Position numbers and translations under genes: made by a program. Positions 53,778 to 64,000 of a stretch of DNA of 64,000 nt are shown here, piece after piece (within the stretch, counting starts at the first letter, position 1; each line of letters opens with the position of its first letter). The stretch is from positions 930,001 through 994,000 of the forward strand of contig NZ_JAIVKM010000001.1 in assembly GCF_020523985.1 (NCBI RefSeq). Direction: 5' to 3'. The stretch is from Mangrovibacter yixingensis. GTDB taxonomy: Bacteria > Pseudomonadota > Gammaproteobacteria > Enterobacterales > Enterobacteriaceae. Below the pieces are notes generated by a model. The model ran no database searches and was not told the origin of the DNA. It worked only from the letters and a program-made list of their open reading frames with translations.

Positions 53778-54418
53778 ATATGGTTATTTGCCCAGGACAC
53801 AGCCTGAGTTCGATTTTTTACTGAAATTTTACGGAACAGGTTATACAAGTGGGTCTTCACTGTATTTTCACTGATAAACAACGAGCGGGCGATTTCATTG
53901 TTAGAGGCACCGATACGCAGTTTATTAAGGATCTCTTTTTCACGCTGTGTCAGGGTGGAGGATTCATAGATATAAGGTTCTGAACGCGGAGAGGACTTCA
54001 TCCAGTGGCTGGCAATCTGGCTTGAAAAGTCGTGTTCGCCACGCAAAATACTGCCAATACCTTCCAGTACGCTCTTTTCACTCTCACTGACAAAAAATAC
54101 GCCCGCAATACGCTGCCAGTTACTGACATTATGCTCCGGCTGTGTGTTCGGCATATTGATGAGTAAAACCTGGCTGTTTGTTGAAGTATGGCTGAGTACC
54201 TCTTGCCAATAATGAATATAGTTACGTTCAGCAAATGCCATATCAAACAGGATAAGCGTATTGCCCGGAACCGCTTCCAGAGGCTGCTGGATGTTATGAA
54301 TATGGCCATCCAGGTCGAGTTCTGTGCGCAGATACTGGAACAGGGCCGTGGAAAGCAATGACGGCCGTGTTATTAACAACAATGTTTGGGTATGTAAGCG
54401 ATGGAATTCATGATACAT
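53771..54418 (-). CDS. csgD: Biofilm master regulator CsgD
   Basis: LuxR/FixJ-type transcription factor that activates curli (csgBAC) and, through diguanylate cyclase control, cellulose. The 215 residues (E. coli 216) have a divergent receiver-like N-terminal domain and a very well conserved C-terminal helix-turn-helix: LTQREKEILNKLRIGASNNE and ENTVKTHLYNLFRKI. GGAG lies 8 bases before the ATG. csgEFG, normally downstream in the same operon, and csgBAC, normally divergent upstream, are missing, so CsgD here can only act on other targets. Confidence 0.93.
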   Translation of the reverse strand: MYHEFHRLHTQTLLLITRPSLLSTALFQYLRTELDLDGHIHNIQQPLEAVPGNTLILFDMAFAERNYIHYWQEVLSHTSTNSQVLLINMPNTQPEHNVSNWQRIAGVFFVSESEKSVLEGIGSILRGEHDFSSQIASHWMKSSPRSEPYIYESSTLTQREKEILNKLRIGASNNEIARSLFISENTVKTHLYNLFRKISVKNRTQAVSWANNHMM

Positions 54419-55085
54419 GATGTAACTCCACGGGTTTATGGCACCTGCAATAGAACATATTCACAATTACGGTAAACCTTTTTCAACTGACAGGTGACGT
54501 GCTGCTGTGTGACGTTAATACCCTATCCATCCATTGAGGGCCCGAAATCAAAATGGCAATTAAAAGCTATTGTTTAAATCTATTCAGTTAGCTTGTTCAG
54601 GCAAACCTTTTGGCTGTAACATTTAGTAAAAATAGATTTAAAAATGTTTCATAGTGGTTTGTTGAATGAATAAAATCGAATTTATCTGAAAATAAAAAAC
54701 TACTATATTTGGTGGGGTGTGTTTATTTAAGTTATTGATTTTTCTTCTATAAATATATTCAGTTTATGCTTTTTATCGAAAGGGAATAGTGCTTAATAAG
54801 TCAGTTTTCTTTTTTATAGTTTTCTTAAGATAAAACTGTAGTGGTGACATGATTTTATTTAGGTAATCGCAATGTTAATACTTGGCTTAAATCTGAAACA
54901 AGAGGTTGTATCAGTGAATTTCGTTGGATAAAAGACATGCCTGCTGGAACGGCATGGGCACCATTGAGACAAAACTGGGAGGCAGTAAGCAGTTTATGGT
55001 GAGCGGCCTGGCTACCCTTAAAAGATAGCCCATTGGGACTCACCGTTGGACAGGTGTTTTGTTCTGCCGTAGGGGAGGAATGTTT
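54419..55085. promoter_or_regulatory. csgD upstream region, former csgD-csgB intergenic
   Basis: Long AT-rich control region as expected for csgD. No curli-repeat coding sequence remains. An open stretch without start codon at about 54859-55000 (plus strand, reading SEFRWIKDMPAGTAWAPL) is unassigned and may be a gene remnant. Confidence 0.5.
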
Positions 55086-55616
55086 ATGTCTCGTATTTCG
55101 GTTATTTCTGGTGATATCACCTCACTTGATGTCGATGTTATTGTCAACGCGGCTAATGCGCAGCTGCAAGGCGGCGGAGGGGTTGATGGGGCAATTCACC
55201 ACGCAGCAGGTCCTGAATTATTGGAGCAGTGTGCTGCTATTTACCGGCAGAATGGCGCCTGCCCAACAGGGCAGGCGGTTATCACTGGAGCAGGCGACCT
55301 CCCAGTTAAAGCAATTATCCACGCTGTTGGCCCGGTCTGGCATGGAGGTGACCGCGACGAAGCTGGGTTACTGGCTGATGCTTATCATAACAGCCTGCAG
55401 TTGGCTGCTTCTCATGGTTTCCAGCGTATTGCTTTTCCGGCAATCAGTACGGGTGTCTATGGTTATCCTAAACCGGCTGCTGCACAGATTGCGATGAGTA
55501 CCGTGTGTGATTTCTTGCATAACCACTCTTTGCCACATCAGGTGGTTTTTTGTTGTTACGATCAGGAAACCCATGATTTGTACCAACACTTACTAATGAA
55601 TTGTGATGTGGTCTGA
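55086..55616 (+). CDS. ymdB: O-acetyl-ADP-ribose deacetylase YmdB (macrodomain)
   Basis: Single macrodomain protein of 176 residues (E. coli YmdB 177), deacetylating O-acetyl-ADP-ribose and known to inhibit RNase III under stress. ADP-ribose-binding motifs are visible: [17 protein letters not shown] at 9-25, GGGGVDGAI at 30-38 and [10 protein letters not shown] near 121-130. The ATG at 55086 is 8 bases from GGGGAGG and preferred over the ATG at 55080. clsC (ymdC), which follows ymdB in E. coli, is absent; opgC comes next, convergent. Confidence 0.94.
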   Translation: MSRISVISGDITSLDVDVIVNAANAQLQGGGGVDGAIHHAAGPELLEQCAAIYRQNGACPTGQAVITGAGDLPVKAIIHAVGPVWHGGDRDEAGLLADAYHNSLQLAASHGFQRIAFPAISTGVYGYPKPAAAQIAMSTVCDFLHNHSLPHQVVFCCYDQETHDLYQHLLMNCDVV

Positions 55617-55645
55617 CAGGTGACTGCTGCCAGACCAAAAGGTGA

Positions 55646-56800
55646 TTATTGTGTGGCTTTAGTCTGCGTGCGCTGAGGTTTGCCGGAAAACAGAAACCGC
55701 AGTAACGGAATGCGCAAATGAACTTCATACAAAAGGATGGCAATACCCATTACAAACACCATACCGGTAAGAAAACCCAGCGTGTTGGATGCAATATGAG
55801 GCATGATAAAACCACCGAAAATAAGTGTCAGTGGGTGGTGTACCAGGTAGATAAACAATGACGCATTAACGAAATAGGTTACACGTGGTGAGTGGCTGTT
55901 AAGCAACGTGTGCCCGAAAGAAAAGACGACATTGACCATCCAAATACCCAGCAGCATTGTTATCACGCTGTCGGTTTCATAAAGCCACTTATCACCACTG
56001 CCATAGTGCTGGTTAAGCATATAAGCGATAACACCAGCCAGAGCGCCAGCCCAGCATCCCTTGTGGGGGGTGATAAAACGGGCTTTCAATGCCGGGTACT
56101 TGAATGCCAGTGCACCCAGTAAGAAAAAAGGCAGGTAAAACAGGGTTTGCATAATGGTGAAATTAAACAACCCATCCGTAAGAATTTGTGGCGCAAAAAT
56201 AAAAATTGCACGGCGAAAGGCGGCATAAACTAACCCCAGTAACAAAAAAATAACTGAGAGTTTTCCCAAAGTTAATCTTTGTGGGTCAGGAAAGAGCCAC
56301 GGGAAACCGTTGCCGTTTTTTATTCTTTGAAACAAAACCAAACCTAAGGTCGTCAGAATAACCAAAACCAGCAAGAACCACAGATGAGAAGTTAGTTCCC
56401 AAACCAGCGTGTTATATTTCTGGTACAGCGTAAAGCTATTCCATGATTGGTTTTTACCACTTACATGCTGCAACAGAAAGAACTGGGGCAGAGTCAGGAG
56501 CGGAATAGACGCCAGCATAGGAATGGCAACGCGCTCAGTGCGTAAGACCCACCAGCGTTTCCGGTTGTAACGCAGGTAAAGCATGTAGGAAAAGTAGCCC
56601 GAAATAACGAAAAAAACCTGCATTCTGAATGCGTGGATGAAGTCATTAAAAATGGTCAACCACATTGATGGTGTGGCGCTGTTTATGTGCCACTGATGTG
56701 TGGAATAGATTAACGATATATGGAATGGAATACCTAATATCATTAACCATGCCCGGATAGAATCGAGAAAAAATTCCCGTTGCACAGGTGTATTACTCAT
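55646..56800 (-). CDS. opgC: Glucan succinyltransferase OpgC
   Basis: Inner-membrane acyltransferase-3 family protein that transfers succinyl groups to osmoregulated periplasmic glucans. The 384 residues (E. coli 385) form about ten transmembrane segments, with the conserved N-terminal [19 protein letters not shown] (the histidine expected for the family near residue 27). It is divergent from opgGH with a 253-base control region, as in E. coli. Confidence 0.94.
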   Translation of the reverse strand: MSNTPVQREFFLDSIRAWLMILGIPFHISLIYSTHQWHINSATPSMWLTIFNDFIHAFRMQVFFVISGYFSYMLYLRYNRKRWWVLRTERVAIPMLASIPLLTLPQFFLLQHVSGKNQSWNSFTLYQKYNTLVWELTSHLWFLLVLVILTTLGLVLFQRIKNGNGFPWLFPDPQRLTLGKLSVIFLLLGLVYAAFRRAIFIFAPQILTDGLFNFTIMQTLFYLPFFLLGALAFKYPALKARFITPHKGCWAGALAGVIAYMLNQHYGSGDKWLYETDSVITMLLGIWMVNVVFSFGHTLLNSHSPRVTYFVNASLFIYLVHHPLTLIFGGFIMPHIASNTLGFLTGMVFVMGIAILLYEVHLRIPLLRFLFSGKPQRTQTKATQ

Positions 56801-57053
56801 AAAACTCCAACAATCTCAGACTTTTCACCTTATCCTTAAACGGTGAATTGTTTACAGTCCGGGCTAACTTACACGAACAGATAGGGGCTGTCTCCAGGAT
56901 TAAAGGACGTATTGGGAGCAAACTTGTTGCCAGTTGTTTAATCCATGAGCCAGCGTGTTGAACCAGGAGGGGATTTGGTTGTCGGAAGCCTGAAGTATAC
57001 TTTAGAATGGATCGGATTGATTTAAGCACACAAAGGGGGATGTGCTGGTTAAT

Positions 57054-58607
57054 ATGAAACATAAACTAGAAATGATGAAAATGCGTTGGGTTGGCGCGGC
57101 AGTATTAATGTCGCTTTATACCTCATCCGTGTGGGCGTTCTCCATCGATGATGTCGCAAAACAGGCAAAATCCCTTGCGGGCAGCAGCTACCAGGCGCCA
57201 AAGAGCAATCTGCCGTCTGTGTTCAAGGACATGAAATTTGCCGATTACCAGCAGATTCAGTTCAATCACGATAAAGCCTACTGGCATAACCTCAAAACCC
57301 CATTCAGACTCGAGTTCTACCATCAGGGTATGTATTTCGATACGCCAGTCAAAATTAATGAAGTGACGGCGACCAGTGTGCATCAAATCAAATACAACCC
57401 GGATTATTTTAATTTTGGTAATGTGAAGCACGACAAAGACAGTGTCAAAGACCTGGGCTTCGCAGGATTTAAAGTTCTCTATCCTATAAATAGCAAAGAT
57501 AAAGAAGATGAAATCCTCAGTGTGCTGGGGGCCAGTTACTTCCGTGTGATTGGTGCAGGCCAGGTATACGGGCTTTCTGCCCGCGGTCTGGCAATTGATA
57601 CAGCTTTACCTTCTGGGGAAGAGTTTCCGCGCTTTCGTGAATTCTGGATTGAGCGCCCCAAACCGGAAGAAAAACGCCTGACTATATACGCATTGCTGGA
57701 TTCTCCACGTGCGACAGGTGCTTACCGTTTTGTTCTGTTCCCCGGCCGGGATACGGTGGTTGATGTGCAGTCTAAAATCTACCTGCGCGATAAAGTGGGT
57801 AAATTGGGCATTGCACCGCTGACCAGTATGTTCCTGTATGGGCCGCAACAACCTTCACCAACAATTAATTATCGCCCTGAAATTCATGATTCAGATGGCT
57901 TGTCCATTCACGCTGGTAATGGCGAGTGGATTTGGCGCCCGCTCAATAACCCGAAACATTTGGCGGTGAGCACCTATACCATGGAAAACCCACAAGGCTT
58001 TGGCTTGTTGCAGCGTGGCCGCCAGTTCTCTCGTTATGAGGACCTGGATGACCGCTATGACGAGCGCCCAAGTGCATGGGTAGAGCCGCAAGGAAACTGG
58101 GGTAAAGGGCATGTCGAGTTGGTGGAAATTCCAACCAATGATGAAACTAACGATAATATCGTAGCGTTCTGGACGCCTGACCAATTGCCAGATCCTGGCA
58201 AGGAAATGAATTTCAATTACAAGCTGACCTTCACTAAAGACGAAAGCAAACTTCATGACCCGGCGAATGCGTGGGTGACGCAAACACGTCGTTCTACCGG
58301 TGATGTGAAACAAACGAATCTTATTCGCCAGCCCGATGGCACTATCGCATTTATTGTCGATTTTGACGGGCCGCAGATGAAAACACTGCCGGATAATACA
58401 CCAGTGGCCTCTCAGGCCAGTATTGGGGACAACGGAGAAATCGTTGAAAACAGCGTGCGTTATAACCCGGTTACCAAAGGCTGGCGTTTAACACTGCGCG
58501 TTAAAATTAAAGATCCGAAAAAGACCACAGAAATGCGGGCTGCCCTGGTCAATGGTGATCAGACATTAAGTGAAACCTGGAGTTACCAACTCCCTGCTAA
58601 TGAATAA
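57054..58607 (+). CDS. opgG: Periplasmic glucan biosynthesis protein OpgG
   Basis: Periplasmic protein required with OpgH to build the branched beta-1,2/1,6 glucans; recent work on the family points to glycoside-processing activity. The precursor has a Sec signal peptide ending SVWAF and is colinear with E. coli OpgG. Starts at 57054 ([12 protein letters not shown], 517 aa) and 57072 (MMKMRW, 511 aa) are both plausible; I chose the first because a G-rich Shine-Dalgarno lies upstream. opgH starts 14 bases after its stop, in the opgGH operon. Confidence 0.95.
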   Translation: MKHKLEMMKMRWVGAAVLMSLYTSSVWAFSIDDVAKQAKSLAGSSYQAPKSNLPSVFKDMKFADYQQIQFNHDKAYWHNLKTPFRLEFYHQGMYFDTPVKINEVTATSVHQIKYNPDYFNFGNVKHDKDSVKDLGFAGFKVLYPINSKDKEDEILSVLGASYFRVIGAGQVYGLSARGLAIDTALPSGEEFPRFREFWIERPKPEEKRLTIYALLDSPRATGAYRFVLFPGRDTVVDVQSKIYLRDKVGKLGIAPLTSMFLYGPQQPSPTINYRPEIHDSDGLSIHAGNGEWIWRPLNNPKHLAVSTYTMENPQGFGLLQRGRQFSRYEDLDDRYDERPSAWVEPQGNWGKGHVELVEIPTNDETNDNIVAFWTPDQLPDPGKEMNFNYKLTFTKDESKLHDPANAWVTQTRRSTGDVKQTNLIRQPDGTIAFIVDFDGPQMKTLPDNTPVASQASIGDNGEIVENSVRYNPVTKGWRLTLRVKIKDPKKTTEMRAALVNGDQTLSETWSYQLPANE

Positions 58608-58621
58608 GCTGACTGTAAACT

Positions 58622-61135
58622 ATGCCTGATTATATTGATAATCTGCCGTTGCCGGACACGCAGAAATCAGCTCTGAAGGGGCTGGAAATTAAAGCGATAC
58701 ACCAGGCTCTGGAGCCTCAGTCTGGAGCTTTTACAAGGGATGATGATTCGCCATTAAGTTCCGTGAAGTCTCGCCTGGCCTTTAACTGGCCGGGTGTTGT
58801 GAACAGTAGTGTCATGGTGAAAGATAAAGAAGGCCGGGACCAGTTGCAGGCGATGCCTGCAACTCACCGTTCTTCAATGGCGCCGGAACCCTGGCGCACC
58901 AACCCTATTGGGCGTGTTTGGGATCGTTTGCTGGGGCGTGAACGTTCTCCTCGCCATCACTCCTTGTCTAAAGAAGAGCAAAAAGCAGAGCAGAAGTGGC
59001 GTATGGTGGGAACCCTGCGCCGTTATATCCTCCTGTTACTCACCATCTCTCAGACTGTTGTGGCAACCTGGTATATGAAAACCATTTTGCCTTACCAGGG
59101 CTGGGCGATGATTAATCCTGCGGATATGGTCGGGCAGGATTTATGGGTTTCGTTTATGCAGATACTGCCTTATGTACTGCAAAGCGGCATTCTGATTTTG
59201 TTTGCTGTGTTGTTCTGCTGGGTTTCAGCGGGTTTCTGGACCGCGCTGATGGGCTTTTTACAACTGCTTATTGGGCGGGATAAATACAGTATTTCTGCTT
59301 CGACGGTTGGCGATGAGCCGATTAACCCCGAGCACCGTACTGCGCTTATCATGCCTATCTGCAATGAAGATGTTAACCGGGTCTTTGCCGGGTTACGCGC
59401 TACCTGGGAGTCGGTAAAAGCAACGGGGCAACACGCACACTTTGATGTTTATATTCTGAGCGACAGCTACAACCCGGATATTTGCGTTGCCGAGCAGAAG
59501 GCCTGGATGGATTTGTTGGCCGAGGTTGGTGGAGAAGGGCAGATTTTTTACCGCCGCCGCCGGGTGAAACGTAAAAGTGGCAACATTGATGATTTTTGCC
59601 GCCGCTGGGGCAACCAGTACAGTTATATGGTTGTACTGGATGCTGACTCTGTGATGACTGGCGACTGTCTGACTGGCCTTGTGCGGTTAATGGAAGCAAA
59701 TCCTAACGCCGGTATTATTCAGTCTGCGCCACGTGCATCTGGCATGGATACGTTGTATGCCCGTTGCCAGCAGTTTGCGACACGGGTCTATGGGCCGCTG
59801 TTTACTGCGGGTTTGCACTTCTGGCAGTTGGGTGAATCCCATTACTGGGGCCATAACGCTATTATTCGTGTCAAACCCTTTATCGAGCATTGTGCGCTGG
59901 CACCGTTACCAGGTGAAGGTTCCTTTGCTGGCTCTATTCTCTCGCATGATTTTGTTGAAGCAGCGTTAATGCGCCGTGCAGGGTGGGGTGTATGGATAGC
60001 CTACGATTTACCGGGCTCCTATGAAGAGCTACCGCCGAACCTGCTGGATGAACTGAAACGCGATCGTCGGTGGTGCCACGGCAACCTGATGAACTTCCGT
60101 TTGTTCCTGGTTAAAGGTATGCACCCGGTTCACCGCGCTGTCTTCCTGACTGGGGTGATGTCTTACCTGTCCGCGCCGTTATGGTTTATGTTTCTGGCGT
60201 TGTCCACCGCTTTGCAGGTTGTACATGCCCTGACGGAACCGCAATACTTCCTGCAACCACGGCAGTTGTTCCCCGTGTGGCCGCAGTGGCGTCCGGAATT
60301 GGCCATTGCATTGTTTGCGTCAACGATGGTGCTCTTGTTCCTGCCTAAACTGCTGAGCGTATTGCTGATTTGGTGTAAAGGTTCCAAAGAGTTTGGCGGG
60401 GCGTTTCGCCTGTTGATCTCGCTGATTCTGGAAGTGCTTTTCTCTGTGCTTCTGGCTCCGGTTCGTATGTTGTTCCATACCGTGTTTGTGGTCAGTGCCT
60501 TTTTGGGCTGGGAAGTGGTGTGGAATTCCCCGCAGCGTGACGATGACTCCACGCCCTGGGGAGAAGCTTTCATGCGCCATGGCTCTCAATTATTACTGGG
60601 CCTTGTTTGGGCGATTGGTATGGCGTGGCTGGATCTGCGTTTCCTGTTTTGGCTTGCGCCTATTGTGTTCTCGCTGATCCTCTCGCCGTTTGTTTCGGTG
60701 GTATCCAGCCGGGCAACTAACGGATTAAGAACCAAACGCTGGAAGCTCTTCTTGATTCCTGAGGAGTATTCACCTCCGCAAGTACTGGTGGATACAGAAA
60801 GGTATTTGAAAAGTAACCGTGAAAGTGAGTTGCTCAATGGCTTTATGTTGTCTGTTTTTCATCCAACATATAATGCACTGGCTACGGCAATGGCAACCGC
60901 CCGCCATGGTAAAAGTAATGTGTTGGAAATAGCACGTGACCGCCATGTTGAGCAGGCACTGAATGAAACGCCTGATAAACTTAACCGCGACCGCCGCCTG
61001 GTGTTACTCAGTGACCCGGTGACGATGGCAAGAATGCATTATCGCGTCTGGACTGCACCGGAAAAATACTCTTCCTGGGTAAATGCCTGGAAGCACATAT
61101 CTGGGGATTCACAAGCCAGTCAGACACAGGCTTAG
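58622..61135 (+). CDS. opgH: Glucan glucosyltransferase OpgH
   Basis: Processive GT2 glucosyltransferase of the inner membrane that polymerises UDP-glucose into the beta-1,2 glucan backbone, and in E. coli also inhibits FtsZ in a UDP-glucose-dependent way. The 837 residues (E. coli 847) contain the cytoplasmic GT domain with [14 protein letters not shown] near 240, [11 protein letters not shown] near 337-347 (DxD-type motif) and the processivity motif RRWCHGN near 481-487, flanked by about eight membrane helices. The N- and C-terminal tails diverge from E. coli, the core hardly at all. Confidence 0.96.
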   Translation: MPDYIDNLPLPDTQKSALKGLEIKAIHQALEPQSGAFTRDDDSPLSSVKSRLAFNWPGVVNSSVMVKDKEGRDQLQAMPATHRSSMAPEPWRTNPIGRVWDRLLGRERSPRHHSLSKEEQKAEQKWRMVGTLRRYILLLLTISQTVVATWYMKTILPYQGWAMINPADMVGQDLWVSFMQILPYVLQSGILILFAVLFCWVSAGFWTALMGFLQLLIGRDKYSISASTVGDEPINPEHRTALIMPICNEDVNRVFAGLRATWESVKATGQHAHFDVYILSDSYNPDICVAEQKAWMDLLAEVGGEGQIFYRRRRVKRKSGNIDDFCRRWGNQYSYMVVLDADSVMTGDCLTGLVRLMEANPNAGIIQSAPRASGMDTLYARCQQFATRVYGPLFTAGLHFWQLGESHYWGHNAIIRVKPFIEHCALAPLPGEGSFAGSILSHDFVEAALMRRAGWGVWIAYDLPGSYEELPPNLLDELKRDRRWCHGNLMNFRLFLVKGMHPVHRAVFLTGVMSYLSAPLWFMFLALSTALQVVHALTEPQYFLQPRQLFPVWPQWRPELAIALFASTMVLLFLPKLLSVLLIWCKGSKEFGGAFRLLISLILEVLFSVLLAPVRMLFHTVFVVSAFLGWEVVWNSPQRDDDSTPWGEAFMRHGSQLLLGLVWAIGMAWLDLRFLFWLAPIVFSLILSPFVSVVSSRATNGLRTKRWKLFLIPEEYSPPQVLVDTERYLKSNRESELLNGFMLSVFHPTYNALATAMATARHGKSNVLEIARDRHVEQALNETPDKLNRDRRLVLLSDPVTMARMHYRVWTAPEKYSSWVNAWKHISGDSQASQTQA

Positions 61136-61147
61136 TTCAGTTTATTT

Positions 61148-61171
61148 AGCCGGCCTCGCGCCGGCTTTTTT
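61148..61171 (+). terminator. Terminator of opgGH
   Basis: AGCCGGC (61148-61154), five-base loop, GCCGGCT (61160-61166) followed by T to 61171. Confidence 0.88.
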
Positions 61172-61175
61172 CACT

Positions 61176-61241
61176 ATGTTTAATTAAACGGCACACTATG
61201 TTTAATCAAACGACACATATGCATAACCAAACGAAATGATG
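61176..61241 (+). repeat. Three imperfect 21-22 bp tandem repeats ahead of yceK
   Basis: Units begin ATGTTTAATTAAACGGCAC (61176), ATGTTTAATCAAACGACAC (61198) and ATGCATAACCAAACGAAAT (61219). The first two differ at two positions over 19. They fill the space between the opgGH terminator and yceK and end at the ATG annotated here as one of the possible yceK starts. Confidence 0.7.
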
Positions 61242-61484
61242 ATAAGGGCTGTAAATTTGCGAATTTTGGTTGTCTTGTCTATGGCCATGATATTGAGTGG
61301 TTGTGGCAGTATAATTAGCCGAACAGTTCCCGGGCAAGGGCACGGTAACCAGTATTATCCTGGCGTGCAATGGGACGTGAGAGATTCCTCATGGCGCTAC
61401 CTGACGGTAATCGATTTGCCTTTTTCTCTTATTGCCGACACATTGCTATTGCCAGTTGATGCGCATCATGGGCCTTATGAGTGA
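61236..61484 (+). CDS. yceK: Small lipoprotein YceK (DUF1375)
   Basis: Small envelope lipoprotein of unknown function. The lipobox LSGC is visible, followed by GSIISRTVPGQGHGNQYYPG, nearly identical to E. coli YceK, and the C-terminus DAHHGPYE. From the ATG at 61236 the precursor has 82 residues; a TTG start at 61257 would give 75, exactly the E. coli length, and has AGGG 9 bases upstream. The true start is therefore uncertain; the mature protein is not affected. Confidence 0.88.
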   Translation: MMIRAVNLRILVVLSMAMILSGCGSIISRTVPGQGHGNQYYPGVQWDVRDSSWRYLTVIDLPFSLIADTLLLPVDAHHGPYE

Positions 61485-61539
61485 TACTTTCCGGTAAGTG
61501 TTGATTTTGCATGGTACTTACCGCAGGGCGGTGCGCCCG

Positions 61540-61944
61540 TTATTCCCGTTCATCCCACTCATCCATCGCTTCACTGCCTTCTTCATCATCATCTAAAGGT
61601 GACTCGTACTGGAATTCGCCTTCATCCCATTCGTGCAGCGTGTTTTCGTCAACCCACTCCTGCCGCAATTCTGTTTCGTCAAAATCACCATCGAACACGG
61701 CCTGCGCTGCGGGCCCGTACAGCACGGGAATATAGTCACCCTGTTCGTCGGCTTCATTTTCATCATCAAAAAAGCAGGCAACCCACATCTCTTCACCATC
61801 CTGAAGGATATATTTTTGAATATTAAGTTGCTGGATTTCGACATCATCTTCATTGAGGTCGGGGTGACTGGCAAAATACTCTTCACGGGCGGCATCAAGG
61901 GCTTCATCAAGCGTGGAGTAGTAGTTCAGTTCGCTGCCGGTCAT
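61540..61944 (-). CDS. msyB: Acidic protein MsyB
   Basis: Very acidic cytosolic protein of 134 residues (E. coli MsyB 124), known as a multicopy suppressor of secY and secA defects; its physiological role is unknown. NTLHEWDEGEFQ and AQAVFDGDFDETELRQEW match E. coli segments. The C-terminal tail is a longer run of Asp and Glu than in E. coli. It is flanked by yceK (convergent) and lpxL; mdtG, which in E. coli lies between msyB and lpxL, is absent. Confidence 0.92.
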   Translation of the reverse strand: MTGSELNYYSTLDEALDAAREEYFASHPDLNEDDVEIQQLNIQKYILQDGEEMWVACFFDDENEADEQGDYIPVLYGPAAQAVFDGDFDETELRQEWVDENTLHEWDEGEFQYESPLDDDEEGSEAMDEWDERE

Positions 61945-62072
61945 ACATAAACTCCTGTCACCATGTTGTCGGGGGTATCAGGAATTTATAGACAGCACTT
62001 TTAGGAGCGTCAACCAGATGTCGGTGAGAAATTAAAGTGAAACCTCTCAGTGTCAGGCTGAGAGGTGAATAT

Positions 62073-62993
62073 TCAGTAACGGGAAGGTGTCCCTTCCGGG
62101 CGCGTTTTGAAACGGCGATGCAACCACATGTATTGATCCGGGGCGAGTAAAATACATTTTTCCACCACCTTATTCATCCAGGCGGCAGTTTGTTCAGCAG
62201 AGCCCAGTGGAATATCGAGTTCGGGTTCTAACACCAGCAATTCATAGCCTGTGCCGTTAGGTTTACGACGCGGAACAAAAGGCACAATACAGGCTTTAGA
62301 CATCCTTGCCAGCATCCATGTGCCAGAGGTGGTTGCGGCTTGTTCGACTTCGAAAAAGGGAACGAATACGCTACTGCGCGGGCCGTAATCATGGTCGGGC
62401 GCATACCAGACAATTTCTCCACTTTTGAGTGCTTTCACCATGCCTTTAAAATCCTTCCGGTCAAGCATGGTTTTATTGGAGCGCATACGGCCCCATGTTT
62501 GCAGCCAGTCAATCAAGGGGTTGTCATTTGGGCGATACACACCAATACCTGGAGTTTGTATTCCAAAAATACGTGCGCCCAGTTCCAGTGTCAGAAAATG
62601 CACACCAATCAGCAAAATTCCTCGTTTCTCTGCGAGTAATTGCTTAACTTCTTCAACGCCAGAAATATCGAACCAGCGGGCAACACGCCAGTCGGGCCAG
62701 AACCAGGCCATTCCTGTTTCCATTAATCCCATACCGACAGATTCAAAATTTTTAACAATCAGTTCCTGACGCTCTGCGTTACTTTTGTGCGGAAAGCATA
62801 ATTGCAGGTTACGTTGTGCAATACGGACTCTGTCTTTCATTACGTGCATCGCGACACGGCCCATGAAGCACCCGAGGCGATAAATTAGCGGATAGGGGAG
62901 CAATACCAGCACCCAGAGTAAACCAATACCAAGCCAGGTGAGCCAGTATTTGGGGTGAAGAAGTGAACGGGTGAATTGGGGTAAATGTGTCAT
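62073..62993 (-). CDS. lpxL: Lipid A biosynthesis lauroyltransferase LpxL
   Basis: Inner-membrane acyltransferase adding the first secondary (lauroyl) chain to Kdo2-lipid IVA. The length is 306 residues, identical to E. coli LpxL. A single N-terminal membrane helix (about 17-36) precedes the acyltransferase domain with the HxxxxE catalytic motif in HFLTLELGA near residues 132-140 and [20 protein letters not shown] near 195-214. It is divergent from trhO across 208 bases, as in E. coli. Confidence 0.95.
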   Translation of the reverse strand: MTHLPQFTRSLLHPKYWLTWLGIGLLWVLVLLPYPLIYRLGCFMGRVAMHVMKDRVRIAQRNLQLCFPHKSNAERQELIVKNFESVGMGLMETGMAWFWPDWRVARWFDISGVEEVKQLLAEKRGILLIGVHFLTLELGARIFGIQTPGIGVYRPNDNPLIDWLQTWGRMRSNKTMLDRKDFKGMVKALKSGEIVWYAPDHDYGPRSSVFVPFFEVEQAATTSGTWMLARMSKACIVPFVPRRKPNGTGYELLVLEPELDIPLGSAEQTAAWMNKVVEKCILLAPDQYMWLHRRFKTRPEGTPSRY

Positions 62994-63201
62994 GCAGCTC
63001 CCATCAGAAATAACTGATTTCCATAAGTCCTATTGTGGCATTCTTTGGGTAATGCCCAAAATATCTCAATACAGAACGGTTGTTTTAACACCAGTTATGC
63101 CACTAGTGCATAATTATAGCTGTGAAATGTAGCGTATTTTGTATGGATGTTATTTAGCGTAGATTGCTATATCATGCCCGGCTATTTTCCCCAGGAGCAG
63201 A
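62994..63201. promoter_or_regulatory. lpxL-trhO divergent promoter region
   Basis: A 208-base AT-rich spacer between divergent genes. AGGAG at 63193-63197 serves trhO. No operator recognised. Confidence 0.5.
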
Positions 63202-64000
63202 ATGAACACCATGCCAGTGTTACATAACCGTGTTTCTAATGAGGAACTGAAAGCCCGCATGTTGGCGGAAACAGAACCTCGCAAAACCCTATCATTTTAT
63301 AAATATTTCGCCATTGAAGACCCAAATGCCACTCGCGATGCCTTGTACCAGGCGTTCAGCCAACTTGCAGTATTTGGCCGCGTTTACCTGGCACCAGAAG
63401 GGATTAATGCGCAAATCAGTGTGCCCGAGAGCAATGTAGAAGCTTTTCGTGAGCAGTTATATCGTTTCCATCCTGCCCTTGATGGTTTGCGTCTGAATAT
63501 TGCTCTTGATGACGATGGCCGTTCATTTTGGGTTCTGCGCATGAAAGTTCGCCAACGTATTGTGGCCGATGGTATTGATGACCCTGCATTTGACCCCAGT
63601 GATGTGGGTGATTACCTGAAAGCTGAACAGGTCAATCAGATGCTCGATGACCCGGATACCGTTTTTATAGATATGCGTAACCACTACGAATATGAGGTGG
63701 GGCATTTCGAGGGTGCGCTGGAAATTCCGGCAGATACTTTTCGTGAGCAGTTGCCCAAAGCGGCTGAGATGATGGCGCCTTACAAAGATAAAAATATTGT
63801 CATGTACTGCACTGGTGGGATCCGCTGTGAGAAAGCCAGTGCGTGGATGAAGTACCAGGGATTTACCCGGGTTTCTCATGTGGAGGGCGGCATTATTGAA
63901 TATGTGCGCAAAGCAAGAGAACAGGGGCTTCCTGTGCGGTTTATTGGTAAGAACTTTGTATTTGATGCCCGTATGGGGGAACGAATTTCACCGGATGTGA
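63202..64000 (+). CDS. trhO: tRNA uridine 34 hydroxylase TrhO (YceA), 3' truncated by the window
   Basis: Rhodanese-domain enzyme that forms 5-hydroxyuridine at tRNA position 34, independent of the prephenate pathway. About 266 codons are in the window and no stop is reached; E. coli YceA has 350. The N-terminal acylphosphatase-like domain ([17 protein letters not shown]) is followed by the rhodanese domain with the catalytic loop [12 protein letters not shown] near residues 195-206. The ATG at 63202 is 4 bases from AGGAG; the ATG at 63211 corresponds to the E. coli start MPVLHNR and is the alternative. Confidence 0.94.
   Translation, partial: MNTMPVLHNRVSNEELKARMLAETEPRKTLSFYKYFAIEDPNATRDALYQAFSQLAVFGRVYLAPEGINAQISVPESNVEAFREQLYRFHPALDGLRLNIALDDDGRSFWVLRMKVRQRIVADGIDDPAFDPSDVGDYLKAEQVNQMLDDPDTVFIDMRNHYEYEVGHFEGALEIPADTFREQLPKAAEMMAPYKDKNIVMYCTGGIRCEKASAWMKYQGFTRVSHVEGGIIEYVRKAREQGLPVRFIGKNFVFDARMGERISPDV

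Noticed and set aside
54855-55043. 62-codon minus-strand frame in the csgD upstream region as a csgB remnant
   Set aside because: No curlin repeat pattern (Q/N-G periodicity) in any frame; similarity to csgB could not be supported.

Overview
The window is chromosomal DNA from a member of the Enterobacteriaceae. Its backbone follows the E. coli gene order from the put region to yceA/trhO: putP, efeUOB, phoH, (variable region), tRNA-Ser(GGA) serX, ghrA, ycdX, ycdY, csgD, ymdB, opgC, opgGH, yceK, msyB, lpxL, trhO. Proteins on this backbone are close to their E. coli counterparts throughout. The genus cannot be fixed from the sequence alone; it is not E. coli itself, because efeU is intact, the curli structural and export genes, ycdZ, clsC and mdtG are absent, and large accessory blocks sit between phoH and ghrA.

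Layout. 1-6.8 kb: right part of the put control region, putP, the Fur-controlled iron importer efeUOB, and phoH. 7.1-18.1 kb: an SDR gene and a complete AI-2 uptake and processing locus, lsrACDBFGE (minus strand) divergent from lsrRK plus a cupin gene; the lsrE gene and this order are as in Salmonella. 18.2-31.2 kb: an AT-richer island for alginate or a related polyuronate, with a secreted PF05426-type lyase, a KdgM-type porin, two tandem PL17-type oligoalginate lyases, a KdgF-type cupin, a sodium/solute symporter, a DehR-type reductase and a GntR/FCD regulator. A recurring 17-bp motif lies upstream of most of its transcription units. 31.5-51.1 kb: a second accessory block bracketed by two complete copies of tRNA-Ser(GGA) and their 3' flanking repeats. 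It holds a truncated cdiA with a candidate immunity gene, an orphan VENN module, a Tn3-type transposase remnant, a nitrilase operon (LysR, DUF485, ActP-like symporter, nitrilase), a lipoprotein, fhuE, a dead chemoreceptor, a Kch-like potassium channel and a nitronate monooxygenase. 51.3-64 kb: core genes from ghrA to a 3'-truncated trhO.

How the genes work together. In the alginate island the polymer would be cut in the periplasm, oligomers would enter through the porin, monomers would be released by the PL17 enzymes, the KdgF-type cupin would open the unsaturated uronate, the symporter would import it, and DehR would reduce DEH to KDG. KDG kinase and KDPG aldolase must be encoded elsewhere. 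The lsr locus imports and phosphorylates AI-2 (LsrACDB, LsrK), derepresses LsrR and degrades phospho-AI-2 (LsrG, LsrF). csgD survives as a lone regulator without curli genes next to it. opgCGH make and decorate osmoregulated periplasmic glucans.
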